Source: Clostridia bacterium (GTDB lineage Bacteria; Bacillota; Clostridia; Christensenellales; Pumilibacteraceae). Taken from it: a stretch of 51,595 bases of DNA. Within the stretch, counting starts at the first letter, position 1, and each line of letters starts with the position of its first letter. Positions 23,248 to 33,700 of the stretch are shown here, piece after piece. The DNA lies in contig JAGAPA010000027.1 in the NCBI GenBank assembly GCA_017623455.1, positions 1 through 51,595 of the forward strand. The letters run 5' to 3'. Both the position numbers and the translations under genes were made by a program. Under the pieces are notes generated by a model. That model searched no databases, had not been told where the DNA came from, and worked only from the letters and a program-made list of their open reading frames with translations.

Positions 23248-24552
23248 TTATAAACTAACGGAAACGATTTGACAAGAACTTTTAAGTTTTTGAATATCTT
23301 CGGATGTCAAAACGTGTTTTTGAGCAAGATTTTGAGCAATTTTTTCGAAAAAATCACGATTTTGAGCTATAATCTCTTTCGCTTTTCGGTAATATTTTTC
23401 AATTTCGGCATTTACTACGTATTCCTGCATTGCAAGTCGTTGAGCGGAGTCTTCCTGATATCCGAACGTACATAAATTAAGTCCGCAGGTTCCTATTTGT
23501 GTTATCATCTTGTAAGTATCGGATACAGCGCGCGACAGGTCTTGTTTTGAGCCTGCGCAAACTATTCCATATTTTTGTTCAATTCCTGCCATACCGCCAA
23601 GAGCGCAAACGATACGAGATTGTTTCCAATAGATAGGAGAAAAATTTTCGTCTTCATAATAATCGGTAAAGCCACCGTATTGATTGTATTTATTATGAGC
23701 GCAAACAATAGTTACGCTATTAGGACACAGAATTTCCGACACAACAGCGTGGCCTGCTTCGTGATAAACAATTTGAGAATAAGTTGCGTTAGGATTGGAT
23801 AGGTCATATGTTTCATTTCGATTAAATTGTAAGGATTTAATATCGTACACCGAACGCAAATACGTATTTAGAACGTGTTCCATAGTAATGGATTTTTCTC
23901 GTTTATAGCCAGCATAAATTCCAGCTTCATTAATAAGCGATTCGATTTCTGCGCAAGAGAGCCCTTCCAAAATTCGCGCAAGTGCAACGATATCCATATT
24001 CTCCACAATTTTCTTACTTCTTAAATAATGACTAATAATAGCTTGAGCATCCTTTCCCGTAGGAATTTTTATTTCTAAAATTTTATCAAATCTACCAGCG
24101 CGACGTAGTGATGTCGGCAAGTTCCTTATTACGTTAACTGTTGCTATAACAAAAACACGTTTTCCCTTTATGGAATCTATGCACGATTGAACAGTAACGT
24201 ATTCTTCAGCATCCGGATGTGAACCATCTCCGTTAGCAAACTTATCCATATCGTCCAAAAAAACGATGGAAGGAGCGTTTTTGATTGCCTTTTCAAACGT
24301 GGATTTTATAGTGGCAACAAACGTTTCGCGCGGTTGGTCTTTTTTGCACATAAACGCATTAAGTCCACTTTCTTCAATTAGAGCGCTCGCCATCATAGTT
24401 TTGCCAACTCCCGGTTCACCGTGCAAGAGCAATCCTGTAGGAGCGCAAGCTCCAAGATTTTCATAAATTGTGTTGTTTTTCAAAATGTCAGCAATTTCTT
24501 TTAGCTCTTCTTTAATTGTCTTGTATCCTATAATTTCGTTAAATTTACACAT
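23248..24552 (-). CDS. Soluble AAA+ ATPase fused to an M41 (FtsH-type) metalloprotease
   Basis: A 434-residue ATP-dependent protease. The AAA+ module has Walker A GEPGVGKT (45-52), Walker B IVFLDDMDK (96-104) and the RRAGRFD arginine-finger segment (150-156). The peptidase has HEAGH (264-268), the zinc-binding HExxH, and a likely third ligand in the GSKQDL segment, matching FtsH. Unlike FtsH (about 600 residues) it lacks the N-terminal membrane helices, so it is cytoplasmic. The ATG at 24552 has a GGAG 9 bases upstream; the longer frame to 24624 runs across the promoter and operator. First gene of the AAA-FtsK-DnaE-like operon. Its substrates are unknown; a regulated unfoldase-protease in a DNA-linked system is inferred. 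Confidence 0.85.
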   Translation of the reverse strand: MCKFNEIIGYKTIKEELKEIADILKNNTIYENLGACAPTGLLLHGEPGVGKTMMASALIEESGLNAFMCKKDQPRETFVATIKSTFEKAIKNAPSIVFLDDMDKFANGDGSHPDAEEYVTVQSCIDSIKGKRVFVIATVNVIRNLPTSLRRAGRFDKILEIKIPTGKDAQAIISHYLRSKKIVENMDIVALARILEGLSCAEIESLINEAGIYAGYKREKSITMEHVLNTYLRSVYDIKSLQFNRNETYDLSNPNATYSQIVYHEAGHAVVSEILCPNSVTIVCAHNKYNQYGGFTDYYEDENFSPIYWKQSRIVCALGGMAGIEQKYGIVCAGSKQDLSRAVSDTYKMITQIGTCGLNLCTFGYQEDSAQRLAMQEYVVNAEIEKYYRKAKEIIAQNRDFFEKIAQNLAQKHVLTSEDIQKLKSSCQIVSVSL

Positions 24553-24583
24553 AGTTCGTTCTCCTTTTTTTAATTCTGGAGTT

Positions 24584-24617
24584 ATTGTATCAGGTTTGAT
24601 GTACCGAAAATAGTACA
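24584..24617 (-). promoter_or_regulatory. Promoter and 18-bp operator of the AAA-FtsK-DnaE-like operon
   Basis: Minus strand extended -10 TGATACAAT (24592-24584) with no good -35. The -35 position is occupied by the palindrome TGTACC-GAAAAT-AGTACA (plus strand 24600-24617), which is also found at the WYL gene promoter. Confidence 0.65.
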
Positions 24618-24635
24618 CAAGCAAAAAGATAGAAA

Positions 24636-24663
24636 AAAGGTTGACAACTCGTCAACCTTTTAC
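24636..24663 (-). terminator. Terminator between the UDG-like gene and the AAA operon
   Basis: An 11-bp perfect stem (AAAAGGTTGAC with GTCAACCTTTT), a 5-base loop and a T-run on the minus strand. It separates two transcription units of the cassette. Confidence 0.8.
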
Positions 24664-24681
24664 TAAGCAAAGATTATATTT

Positions 24682-25446
24682 TTAGGATTCGTATTTACCC
24701 CACGCGTTTTCTAAAATTTCTTTAAATTTACAGAGTCCGTAATTATTGTAGCCGTTATATTCTCTGTACCACCACGCGCAAGTGGGATGGGGGACTTTGT
24801 GGAATTTATTCTCATCTAATTTTTCATTATAATTTTTCTTATAGTATTTTTCAAAATTATTAAACGCTTTTGTGGATAGAAAGACAATTAGGCTGGGTTT
24901 TAATACGTCAATAACACTAATAAGCGTTTTTGTAGCTATTTCATTATCTCTATTAATATTTGCAATTGATTTTCCATACTCAAAAGCTGGTCTTTGATAA
25001 AAATTCATAAAAGCAAAATTATGCATAAGAGAGTGTTCTTTTTTTCCATAATAGGCATTAATGGGCTGATTAAACATTCCATTTGAGCCCTTAAAGTTTT
25101 TACCAGCGGGAGAAATATATCTATTAACTACGTGTCTTGTAGCGTAATTTTCAAAATCCTTATAAAAAACATTTTCAAAATCTGAACTGTTGAAAGACAA
25201 AGCGTTATCATACCAGTTTAGTTTTTCAAAATCCTTAGCTACGTCTCTTTTGTTTTCATTAGAGAGATAGTGGCTTTCTCCAATTAGTAAAACCCGTTTT
25301 TCATGTTTATTGTAGTCTTTTCCGACAAAAGGAAGCATTTCCGGGTGATTTTTATAGTGTTCTATTTCTAGTAAATCGTTGTCGTATTCACAATTGTTAT
25401 CGCCTTCAAAATAAAAGTTTTCTAAATTATTTCTAGCTAAATTCAT
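24682..25446 (-). CDS. Uracil-DNA-glycosylase-fold-like protein
   Basis: A 254-residue protein with motifs arranged as in the UDG superfamily. Residues 53-61 read LLIGESHYL, placed where UDGs have the GxDPY water-activating loop. LKPSLIVFLSTKAF (172-185) matches the central strand that precedes the ligand pocket, and PHPTCAWW (209-216) takes the place of the HPS/HPSPLS minor-groove motif. HNFAFMNFYQRP near residue 145 could match the uracil-reading strand. Whether it keeps glycosylase activity cannot be told. The GTG at 25455 is too close to the GGAG, so the ATG at 25446 is preferred. It follows the WYL gene by 15 bases and is probably co-transcribed with it. Confidence 0.5.
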   Translation of the reverse strand: MNLARNNLENFYFEGDNNCEYDNDLLEIEHYKNHPEMLPFVGKDYNKHEKRVLLIGESHYLSNENKRDVAKDFEKLNWYDNALSFNSSDFENVFYKDFENYATRHVVNRYISPAGKNFKGSNGMFNQPINAYYGKKEHSLMHNFAFMNFYQRPAFEYGKSIANINRDNEIATKTLISVIDVLKPSLIVFLSTKAFNNFEKYYKKNYNEKLDENKFHKVPHPTCAWWYREYNGYNNYGLCKFKEILENAWGKYES

Positions 25447-25461
25447 TTTTTGCACTTCTCC

Positions 25462-26457
25462 TTATTTATATAAATTTTGTATTTCTTTAGCATCGTTTTT
25501 AATGTCGTCGCAAAGTGATGATGGGGATAGAACTTTTACGTATTTTCCAAATTGTAACAACCAAAAGCGCATAGCTTTTAAGCTCGCAAATAATGTAAAT
25601 TTAAGATTGTTGTCACTTAGTTTTTCCACTTGAATATTTTTTCCAAATTGATCGACAACCATATCTATCATACTATCAACCTGTTGAGTTGTTTGGAATT
25701 CGATTTTCGCAGGTGTATCAAAATATAAATAAGGTAAGCAATTAGATAGCTTGCCTATGTTTAAGCCATTTTTGCAATCCTTAACTTTTTGAATTGGAGT
25801 ATAATCTTTTTCTAACATTTTGATGTCTAACATTTTGTCAACTCTTAAAAATGCAAGGTTGTCGTGATTGTCAAAACAGCAAGCAAGATAATAATTGCCA
25901 TTTTTCATAAGCAACTGATAAGGGCTTGCAAAGTATTTATTTTCGCGTCTTTTTATCAATGATAGTTTAGTGGAGTAGGTAAGATAGTGAAATTGTATTT
26001 TTTTCTTTTTTTCTATGGCTTCACACAATTGTTCAACTTTCAAAAAGAATTGTTTATCATCAGTTTTTTGCCACTCGTCTAAATTAATAACGTGTTTTGC
26101 ATAATTTTTAAAATAGTGACCACCTTCGCATGAAAGTTTATCAATAAGTTCTTTTGTGTAATTTGTGCAAACGTTCTTATTTGATAAAACAGAATCTATT
26201 AATAGCCTAAGTTCACCCAGTTCAAACTTTCGCTCAGCTAAGTATACTCCTGTCGAATCTGATATAATATCGTATCCGGCATGTTGCAAAAATTCAATAT
26301 TGCGAGCTACGGCTTTCCGTTCACAATCAACGTCGTATTGCACTCGCAAAAGATGAATTATGTCTTTTTGACGAAGTTTGTGGTTGCTGTCAGAAAAATC
26401 CTGTAATATTTCTAATATGCGTAAAATTAATAGTTTTTTGGGTTCAAAGTTTTCCAT
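25462..26457 (-). CDS. WYL domain transcriptional regulator
   Basis: A 331-residue regulator. Residues 1-80 form a winged HTH of the HTH_11 type (RILEILQDFSDSNHKLRQKDIIHLL). Residues about 135-235 are a WYL domain with IQFHYLTYS, SPYQLLMKNGNYYLACCFDN and LAFLRVDKM, a fold that senses nucleic acids or nucleotides. Residues about 245-331 are the C-terminal WCX-type extension (FDTPAKIEFQ ... FGKYVKVLSPSSL). WYL regulators frequently repress phage defence operons. It is the first gene of the cassette; its promoter and that of the AAA operon share an 18-bp palindrome, so it likely represses both. Confidence 0.88.
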   Translation of the reverse strand: MENFEPKKLLILRILEILQDFSDSNHKLRQKDIIHLLRVQYDVDCERKAVARNIEFLQHAGYDIISDSTGVYLAERKFELGELRLLIDSVLSNKNVCTNYTKELIDKLSCEGGHYFKNYAKHVINLDEWQKTDDKQFFLKVEQLCEAIEKKKKIQFHYLTYSTKLSLIKRRENKYFASPYQLLMKNGNYYLACCFDNHDNLAFLRVDKMLDIKMLEKDYTPIQKVKDCKNGLNIGKLSNCLPYLYFDTPAKIEFQTTQQVDSMIDMVVDQFGKNIQVEKLSDNNLKFTLFASLKAMRFWLLQFGKYVKVLSPSSLCDDIKNDAKEIQNLYK

Positions 26458-26491
26458 TTTGTTGTCCTTTTATAACTATGTTATTGGGTAT

Positions 26492-26525
26492 ATTATAACA
26501 TAAGCCTTGTGCCGTTTTAGGTACA
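26492..26525 (-). promoter_or_regulatory. Promoter and 18-bp operator of the WYL gene
   Basis: Minus strand extended -10 TGTTATAAT (26500-26492) without a -35 box. The palindrome TGTGCC-GTTTTA-GGTACA (plus strand 26508-26525) covers the -35 position, as at the AAA operon. Confidence 0.65.
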
Positions 26526-26626
26526 TACAGTTTAGCGTAATTATTATAGTACTAATTCAAGATAAAGTCAATTATTTGTGTAGGAACTATTATACCAGCA
26601 ACGCCATTATAGCAAAAAATGTATAA

Positions 26627-26663
26627 AAGCAACCGTATCCGAACTCAAAGGATACGATTGCTT
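26627..26663 (-). terminator. Terminator of the AraC gene at 26715
   Basis: Stem AAGCAA-CGTATCC with GGATACG-TTGCTT (one mismatched pair), loop of 9, downstream of the AraC stop on the minus strand. Confidence 0.7.
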
Positions 26664-26714
26664 ATGGCGGAGTGTGTGAAACGTAAACCTACTTTAGATT
26701 GAGAATATATTGTT

Positions 26715-27596
26715 TTATTGCCGTGCATTACGCTTTCTGTACTTGGCAGGGGAGATAGAGAAGTATTTATTGAACTGCTTGCAAAAGTGCGTTACGTTAA
26801 CAAAGCCTGATTTGTTGCTTATTTGTTCGATAGAGTTGTCTGTATTTACAAGAAGATATTTGGCGTACAGAAGTCGTTCTTGTATAATATATTCGTGCAA
26901 GGATATGTGCATTGCAGACTTGAAAACTTTACTGATATAAAATGGGTGGAAAAATAGGTCGTCAGCCATTTGTTTTATCTTGAAATTTTTGCTGATGTTT
27001 GACGCAACGTAGGTAGTTATTGCCGAAATAAGATCTGAACTATCCTGCTCGTTGGCAGGATTTTTTACAATTTCTAAAAGCGCGAGCTTTAGCAAACACG
27101 AGCATATCGTAGTGTCCAAATCGCTTTGCTCGAGCGATTTTTTAACTCGTAAATCGTCCAGATATTCTTTTACTTTGCTGGAAGCCGTGCCTATGAAGAA
27201 CGGAGAAAACTCACCAAGCGTAACGTTTTCGTACCGTTCTGTTTCCTGTGTTTCTTTTTCTACGGGAGAGAGTGGCGGTCTGTTTTTGCTTTGTTCGCAG
27301 GATAAAAGATCGAAGTTGAAAATGTGAAGTAACACAACAATTCTGTTTCCGTCTATGCTTGTTGGTTTGAAAAAATAATAGGGCGTTTTGGGTGGAATTA
27401 TAATAAGTGAATTTTTTGAAACGGAAATTCTTTCGCCGTCAATACAAACACCCATTCTTCCATTTTCTACTATAAATAATCTCCAGTCCGGAGCGTTACC
27501 TTGTGGGATTATGTTTTCCATAAAAGATATTGACTGCGATTGTAATTTTGCAAACCTTACATAAGGGTTGATATTATCTATTTTTATCTGTTCCAT
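26715..27596 (-). CDS. AraC family transcriptional regulator
   Basis: A 293-residue regulator with an N-terminal cupin-like sensor (GRMGVCIDGERISVSKNSL and IIPPKTPYYFFKPTS) and a C-terminal AraC double HTH: IKQMADDLFFHPFYISKVF and SIEQISNKSGFVNVTHFCKQF, ending FSISPAKYRKR. The start at 27596 is chosen because GGAG lies 9 bases upstream and the protein then begins like the AraC at 15599 (MKISEINPYIRYA versus MEQIKIDNINPYVRFA), a close paralogue. It is divergent from the giant surface-protein operon and shares fully interlocked promoters with it, so control of that operon is likely. Confidence 0.88.
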   Translation of the reverse strand: MEQIKIDNINPYVRFAKLQSQSISFMENIIPQGNAPDWRLFIVENGRMGVCIDGERISVSKNSLIIIPPKTPYYFFKPTSIDGNRIVVLLHIFNFDLLSCEQSKNRPPLSPVEKETQETERYENVTLGEFSPFFIGTASSKVKEYLDDLRVKKSLEQSDLDTTICSCLLKLALLEIVKNPANEQDSSDLISAITTYVASNISKNFKIKQMADDLFFHPFYISKVFKSAMHISLHEYIIQERLLYAKYLLVNTDNSIEQISNKSGFVNVTHFCKQFNKYFSISPAKYRKRNARQ

Positions 27597-27643
27597 ATTT
27601 TCTCCAAATGTTTGTTTTTGAAAAGTTTTAAGATTGTTTACAT

Positions 27644-27679
27644 TATTGATTATAACATAAAATGATAGTATAATCAATA
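27644..27679. promoter_or_regulatory. Symmetric interlocked promoters, AraC and surface-protein operon
   Basis: A perfect 11-bp inverted repeat (27644-27654 and 27669-27679, 14-base spacer). Plus strand: TTGATT at 27646-27651, 17 bases, TATAAT at 27669-27674. Minus strand: TTGATT at 27677-27672, 17 bases, TATAAT at 27654-27649. Confidence 0.7.
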
Positions 27680-27774
27680 GTAAAAGGTGGAGTTTATCTA
27701 TATTTTTTTGAGATTTTCAAAAATTTGTTATGGATAAAAACAAAAACATCAAAATAAAGACACGAGGAGAAATT

Positions 27775-30700
27775 ATGAAAAACAAAAAATGGATAGTTTT
27801 GGCATCCTTGCTTTTGGCACTTGGAGTACAAGGCGGAGTGGCTATAGGCAACGAAACAAAGCCCGAAGAGAAAGACGTGAGTGAAAAGTATACCAAAAAT
27901 ATGCTTTTGGACGGAGCGGTGAGTGAGAGAAAGGCTGAAAGTAAAAACGTTGCGTATAGCGTGGAATACTATTTTGAAAACGGTGACGGACGTTTTGTTT
28001 TGGACAATAATCTTTCTTACGAAAAATTGGGAGAAGAGGGAGAAGAGGTAAGTGCGGACGCTGTTGAAAACGAAAACTATGCTATCGTAAGCGAACTATC
28101 CACCGTTTCCAAAACTCTTGCAAGCACCAATAATATCTTACGGGTTTATTACGGCTTGAAAAAATGTGATATTGCAGTAAAGTATTATTTCGAAAACGTG
28201 GGTGGTGAGTACGTAGAAGACACAAGTAAGTCGTATAACGTAACTGTATCTGCGGGAAAAACTGTCAGAGCAAACGTAATATTTCCACAAAATTACGAGC
28301 TTGACTATTCTTTAAGCACGCTCGAAGTTGAAGCTAACGATGAGGCTGAGCTGAGTGTGTACTATTCGCTTAAGAGTTATCCGTATACCGTGGAGCACTA
28401 TTTTGAAGAAAACGGGGAGTATAAAATAGACGAGAGCAAAACTCAGACGCTTTATGCAAAGCTTGGCGAAAGTGTAAACGTTGTAGCGCAAAACGTAGAC
28501 GGATATGTTTTTAACGAAAGCATAAGCAAAGCCGGGCTTGTAATAAAGGAGAAAAACAACGTAATACGCCTTTATTATACCGAAAATTCAAGTGAAGTTT
28601 GTGATTTTACCGTTAATATATATTATGAAAAGGAAAATGCGGACGGATTCAGCAAAGGAGAAACCAAAAACGTAGAGGGAACAACGCTACAAAGCCTGCT
28701 TGCAAGTAATCTTGGAGCAAAGGAGCATTTTGTTTTTTCTAAGTATAATGCAGACGGAAACGTAGTAGATTTGTATTATAGTCTTGAAAGGGTAAACCTT
28801 TTGGTGGAATACTTATTTGAAGAGAACGGCAACTGGGTAAAGAAAGAGGCTCTTAGCAAAAATTGTTCCGTAAAATACGGTAGTGAGTTTACTACGCCCA
28901 CGCACGGTATATATAAAAATAGAATAAACGCAGAAAAGTCCACTTTGAGTATAGACAAAGTGTTATCTTCTTCTGTTATCTCGGTTTATTACGGGCAGGA
29001 AAAGTACGAAGTTCAAATATGTGACGTGTGCGCTCTTTCTTCGCCGTTTATGGACAGTTATAACGAAGTAATCGCAAGCAGTTACGTTGCAAAACTTAGT
29101 AAGGATAGCGAAGAGTTTGACGTTGTGTACAAAGACGGCGCGTTTGTTGCTTCCCTTGCTGACGGAGAATATAATTTAGAAATATCTTCTCCTGCTTTTG
29201 AAGATAAGTATCAGTCAATAATTTACGTAAATGGTGGTAAGATTTCGGTTGAGTGCGTTTCGCAATTTAGTGAGCTTGCATTAAATAACGGTGGAAGTAC
29301 AACGCTTGTGTACGATAATGACGCTAACGTATGGGCAAATCTTGGACAGGAAGCATCGTCATTTTCGTATATTACCGCAACGGCAAGTGATTCGGTTGCG
29401 ATCTCTTTGACGGTAACGGCTCGCCACGAAAAATACGTGGCAAACAGTAATTGGAGAGATAGTGAGCATGCGGTAGGTGTTGCTTTGGTAAACGCACAAA
29501 ATACGGATTCTACTATATTTATAGGTCTGTATCAGAACGGAGTAAAAGTAAAAGCAAACGGTAAAAGCTCCATTATAACAAGAGATTATTTCAAAAGCTT
29601 TACACAAGGCGGTTCGCAAACGAGCAATAGCACGCTTTCGGTTGCTCGGTTGAGTAACGGCGAAATTTATATCTATCGCGACGGAAGGTACGTTGGGTGG
29701 ATAACTAGTGACGGCTGGTGTAACAACGTTCAGTTTTCTAATAATTGGAAGACGTATGTGGGTGAAAAATCGTATGTAGCCACAAGAACGGAAGCTCCAA
29801 ACGACTATAAGGAGTTTGTTTTCTCGGATATAGGTTATACGTATTCTTCCAATATAGTAAACGGTTTTGCAGGAACTGAGTTTTCGTTTAAGACAAGCGA
29901 CGGATTTAGCATAACCGAAAAAACATTACACAGACAGGCAATCGAAACGGTAAATGCAACAGCTTTGGACGGCAAGGTCTTAAAAGCAGTGCTTGTAAAC
30001 GGCGAGCATTATATGGATGCAACGGTTACGGGAAAAGACATTGCCCTTACCTTATCCGTAAATCCCACAAAGCACGTTAGTAAAACCAATGATATTTCGC
30101 TCATATACGAAGACGAGAGATATACGGTGGAAGTGTCGGGAAGAATACAGATCAGCGATTGGTTGAGTTTGGCGGAGAGTATAACCGTAAAACTTGTGAG
30201 CGAGCAAGGCATAACTTACGTTTGTTCGCCAAACGCACAAGGCATTTATAAGATAAATGTTCCAAAGGGCAAGTATACGGTGTTTGCAACGTGCGGAAAA
30301 TACGTTTCTGAAAAGCAAACGGCTGAAATAAACGATAATACTTCAATAAGCCTTATTGTGGAAGAGTTGGATTTTACCAAGTACAACTATTCTGGTCAAG
30401 ACGACGTTGTATGGGTACACGAAGATGACAATTCAATGATGTTAAACGGCAGAATAAACCAACAAAAGGTCGTTGACTTATTTGCTCAGTCTTATTCAAG
30501 TAATTTTGCATACTCTATTGATATGATTCAGGCGTGGAAGAATCCTGAAAGCAAGTATAATACCTCTGATGACGTAACGGGCGTACTGCTTAGACATTCG
30601 TCAGGCAAGTATTTGGGATTCTACGTTGAAAGTTCAAATTCGAGAGTTAGAATAGTATCAAATGCCGGTGACTGGTCCACAAGAGTTAATGTTCCCGTAA

Positions 30701-33700
30701 AGGCTGATCTTTACCGAAAGACGGATGAAACTACTCATAATATTACCGTAGTTAAAAATAACGGAGCAATTTATTTCCTTATAGACGGAGTAGTTCAATT
30801 TGTTTTGGACGGAACGAAAATCACAGACGGCTCAGGACTGGAGATTACCAATTACGAATCGTTTGATTATAAAGGCTCGACTACGATAAAGCTACTAAAC
30901 GAAACGGTAACCGAGATATTAAACGGTGGAAACGTAACGGCAGGCGTTGGTAGCGGATTTAATAATGCGGTTGTAGGAACGGTAGATAAGACGGGCTTTA
31001 AGAATGCGATTGTAACACAAAATCAAGAGCTTATAAGCTCAATTTTGATAACAAGTTACGGAATTGATGTAGTAAAAGACGAAAATATTATGGTAACTCT
31101 TGTAAGCAACGGCTATGACAAGATAAACGGTGAAATTTCTCAAAATTCACCCCTTCGAATTGTTGTTGAAGCAAAGCCGGGTTATGCATTGGACTACGTA
31201 AGGATAAACGGAGCGGACGTATATTTAAAGTCGTACAGTAAGGTTTATACTATCGACTTTGATCAGATAACGAAAGATACGGTAATAGAAATAGGTTCAA
31301 AAGAAGAAGAAATCGTAAATATCGTAGGACAACTTACGGAAAGCGTAGACTACGATAAAGCAATTGTTAGTTATTATGCCGACTCGGTTGTGTATACGAC
31401 AACGCCCAATAATAACGGAGAGTTCAGCATTAAAGCATTAGGAGAGGAAGGAATCGTGCAGGTAGTATTTGCAGACGGAAAAGTCAGAAACATTCAAATC
31501 AGCGATGTAAACGAAAACTTGGATTTGGGCGACGTTTCTCCCGTTACTTCAGCTTGGTCGCACAAGGATTTTAGTGTAGAGGCGGCTATGGACGTAGTTG
31601 CAAGTGATGATAGCAAATATGTATTTGCGATAGGCACAAGCGAAAGAAGTTCGGACAAAAAAGGACATTTCTACGTTTATAGCGTAGAAGAAAATAGAGT
31701 GGTTGCATCTTTGGAAAATAACTTAGGCAACTGCAGACAAATTGCTTATGAAAACGGTTATTGTTACGTTACTGCTCGTGATGATGGTATGTGGGTTATT
31801 GACGTAACTGACTACTGTGATGAAACTGTTGATTACGCTGATGCAAAGCCGAAGATAATATGCCATTACGATTCCGTGGAAATGGCAACGGGTATTATCG
31901 TTCACGATAGCACGGTGTTCCTTGCAAACAGAGTGTACGGAGTGGAGGTTGTGGACGTAAGCAATCCTTACGAGCCTGAGTTTATAACCAATATCCAGAC
32001 GGGTGAAGTTCAATCGCTTGACGTAAATAACGGGTTATTATTTGCGGGAATCTGGGGAGAGCAAAAGGTTTTAGTTGTGGATATTAGCGACCTTGCAAAT
32101 GCAAAAACCGTATACTCAATACCGCTTGACGGACGTGGCGACGGAGTGTTTGTAGAAGACGGTATTTTATACGCTGCAACAGGACACCACGCAAGGGGTG
32201 ATTATTCAACGACTACTTCGCCTGCTTGGGGTATGGGTAACGGACTTGAAGTATTCAAGGTGGACAAAAACGGATATGATAAAATTTTCGGTATAAAGTT
32301 CGATAAAGGACATGAAGACGGCTTAGACATGTGGGAAGCTGTAAAGGCAGGCAACTACGTGTATGTAACCAATACCTTTAACGGAACGTATATTTATGAC
32401 GTAACCGATATATACAATCCAGTACAAGTAGAACATCTGCATTGCGATAGAACGAATGCGTCGGCAAATAATGCAACAGGCGTTGCAATCATTGACGGGT
32501 CTATGTTTGTAACGGGCGGAAGAAACGGCTTGTTCAGATATGATAATCCAGACATTAAAGCGCCTACGCCAAATTCTATAAGACGTGGAAAGATTACAAA
32601 GTGTGGTAAAACCGATGCGAAGATTAGCGCTTTGGGAATAACCGATTATCAGATTGTTAAAACCGAAGGACAAGTACGTTCTATCGTTGTAACCGACAAG
32701 TATCTTCTTACGGCAAACGGAAACGAAGGAATATGCGTGTACGATAAGAAGGACAATACCTTATTAAATACCATTCATACAGGCTACATAGTAAAAGAAC
32801 TACAAATAGACGGAAACTATCTGTATAGTGCAGAAGATGCAGGCGGTATTGCTATTTACGATCTTGATGCAATCCAAAATAAGGGCGCAACTCCGTTATA
32901 TAGATATGACGCTACAACGCTTGGAAAAACGGATAACGTAAAACTTGTACAAACAATAAAATGCAATACAGCGGTGGAAGGTCATCCCCTTTCGGTAAAT
33001 CAGTACGATATAAGCAAATCCGTGACTGCCGTTGCTATAAGCGAAATTAGAATTGCGAATTATAATAACAGAAAATATATGCTTATGCATGCAGGTGGAT
33101 CGTGGGCATATATCGCGGACGTAACGGACATATCCAACGTGAAAGTTGTATACAAGTGCATGATAAACGCCGGTCTTATGTATGCCAGAAATTTTGTACA
33201 AAACGTAGTTGAAGATAAGTATTTTGTACTATCGGCAAATTCTGTGGGTTTTGTATATCTTAATATTGACGGTAGCGGAATTGCCAGAAATAGCGAAAAT
33301 ACCGATTATCTATATCACAATGCTTGGAGAACTTCGCCCACGGCAGTCAGACTTGGAGTTGTCGGTAACGGAATTACTACGGTAAACGTGAACGGAGAAT
33401 ACAAAGTAATGTTTACAACCGGACACGGATACAGAATTTTAGACAGAGAGGTTCAGTCTATTTACGACAATCCTATTTACGGTAACGTTGTGGGTGGTTG
33501 GCCTGTTGTGCTTGGCGACGTATTGGTGGTAAGTAACAGAGTGGGCGGAATATTAAGTATTTATGATATTAGTGATATAACTAACCCCTCTCAGATTGCT
33601 TATTATGAAACAAACGCTTCTCCCGACCTTGCGACAAGGGACGGAAACACGTTATACGTGCCGATTGGAAACTATGGCTTTATGGTAATCAGTCTTGACT

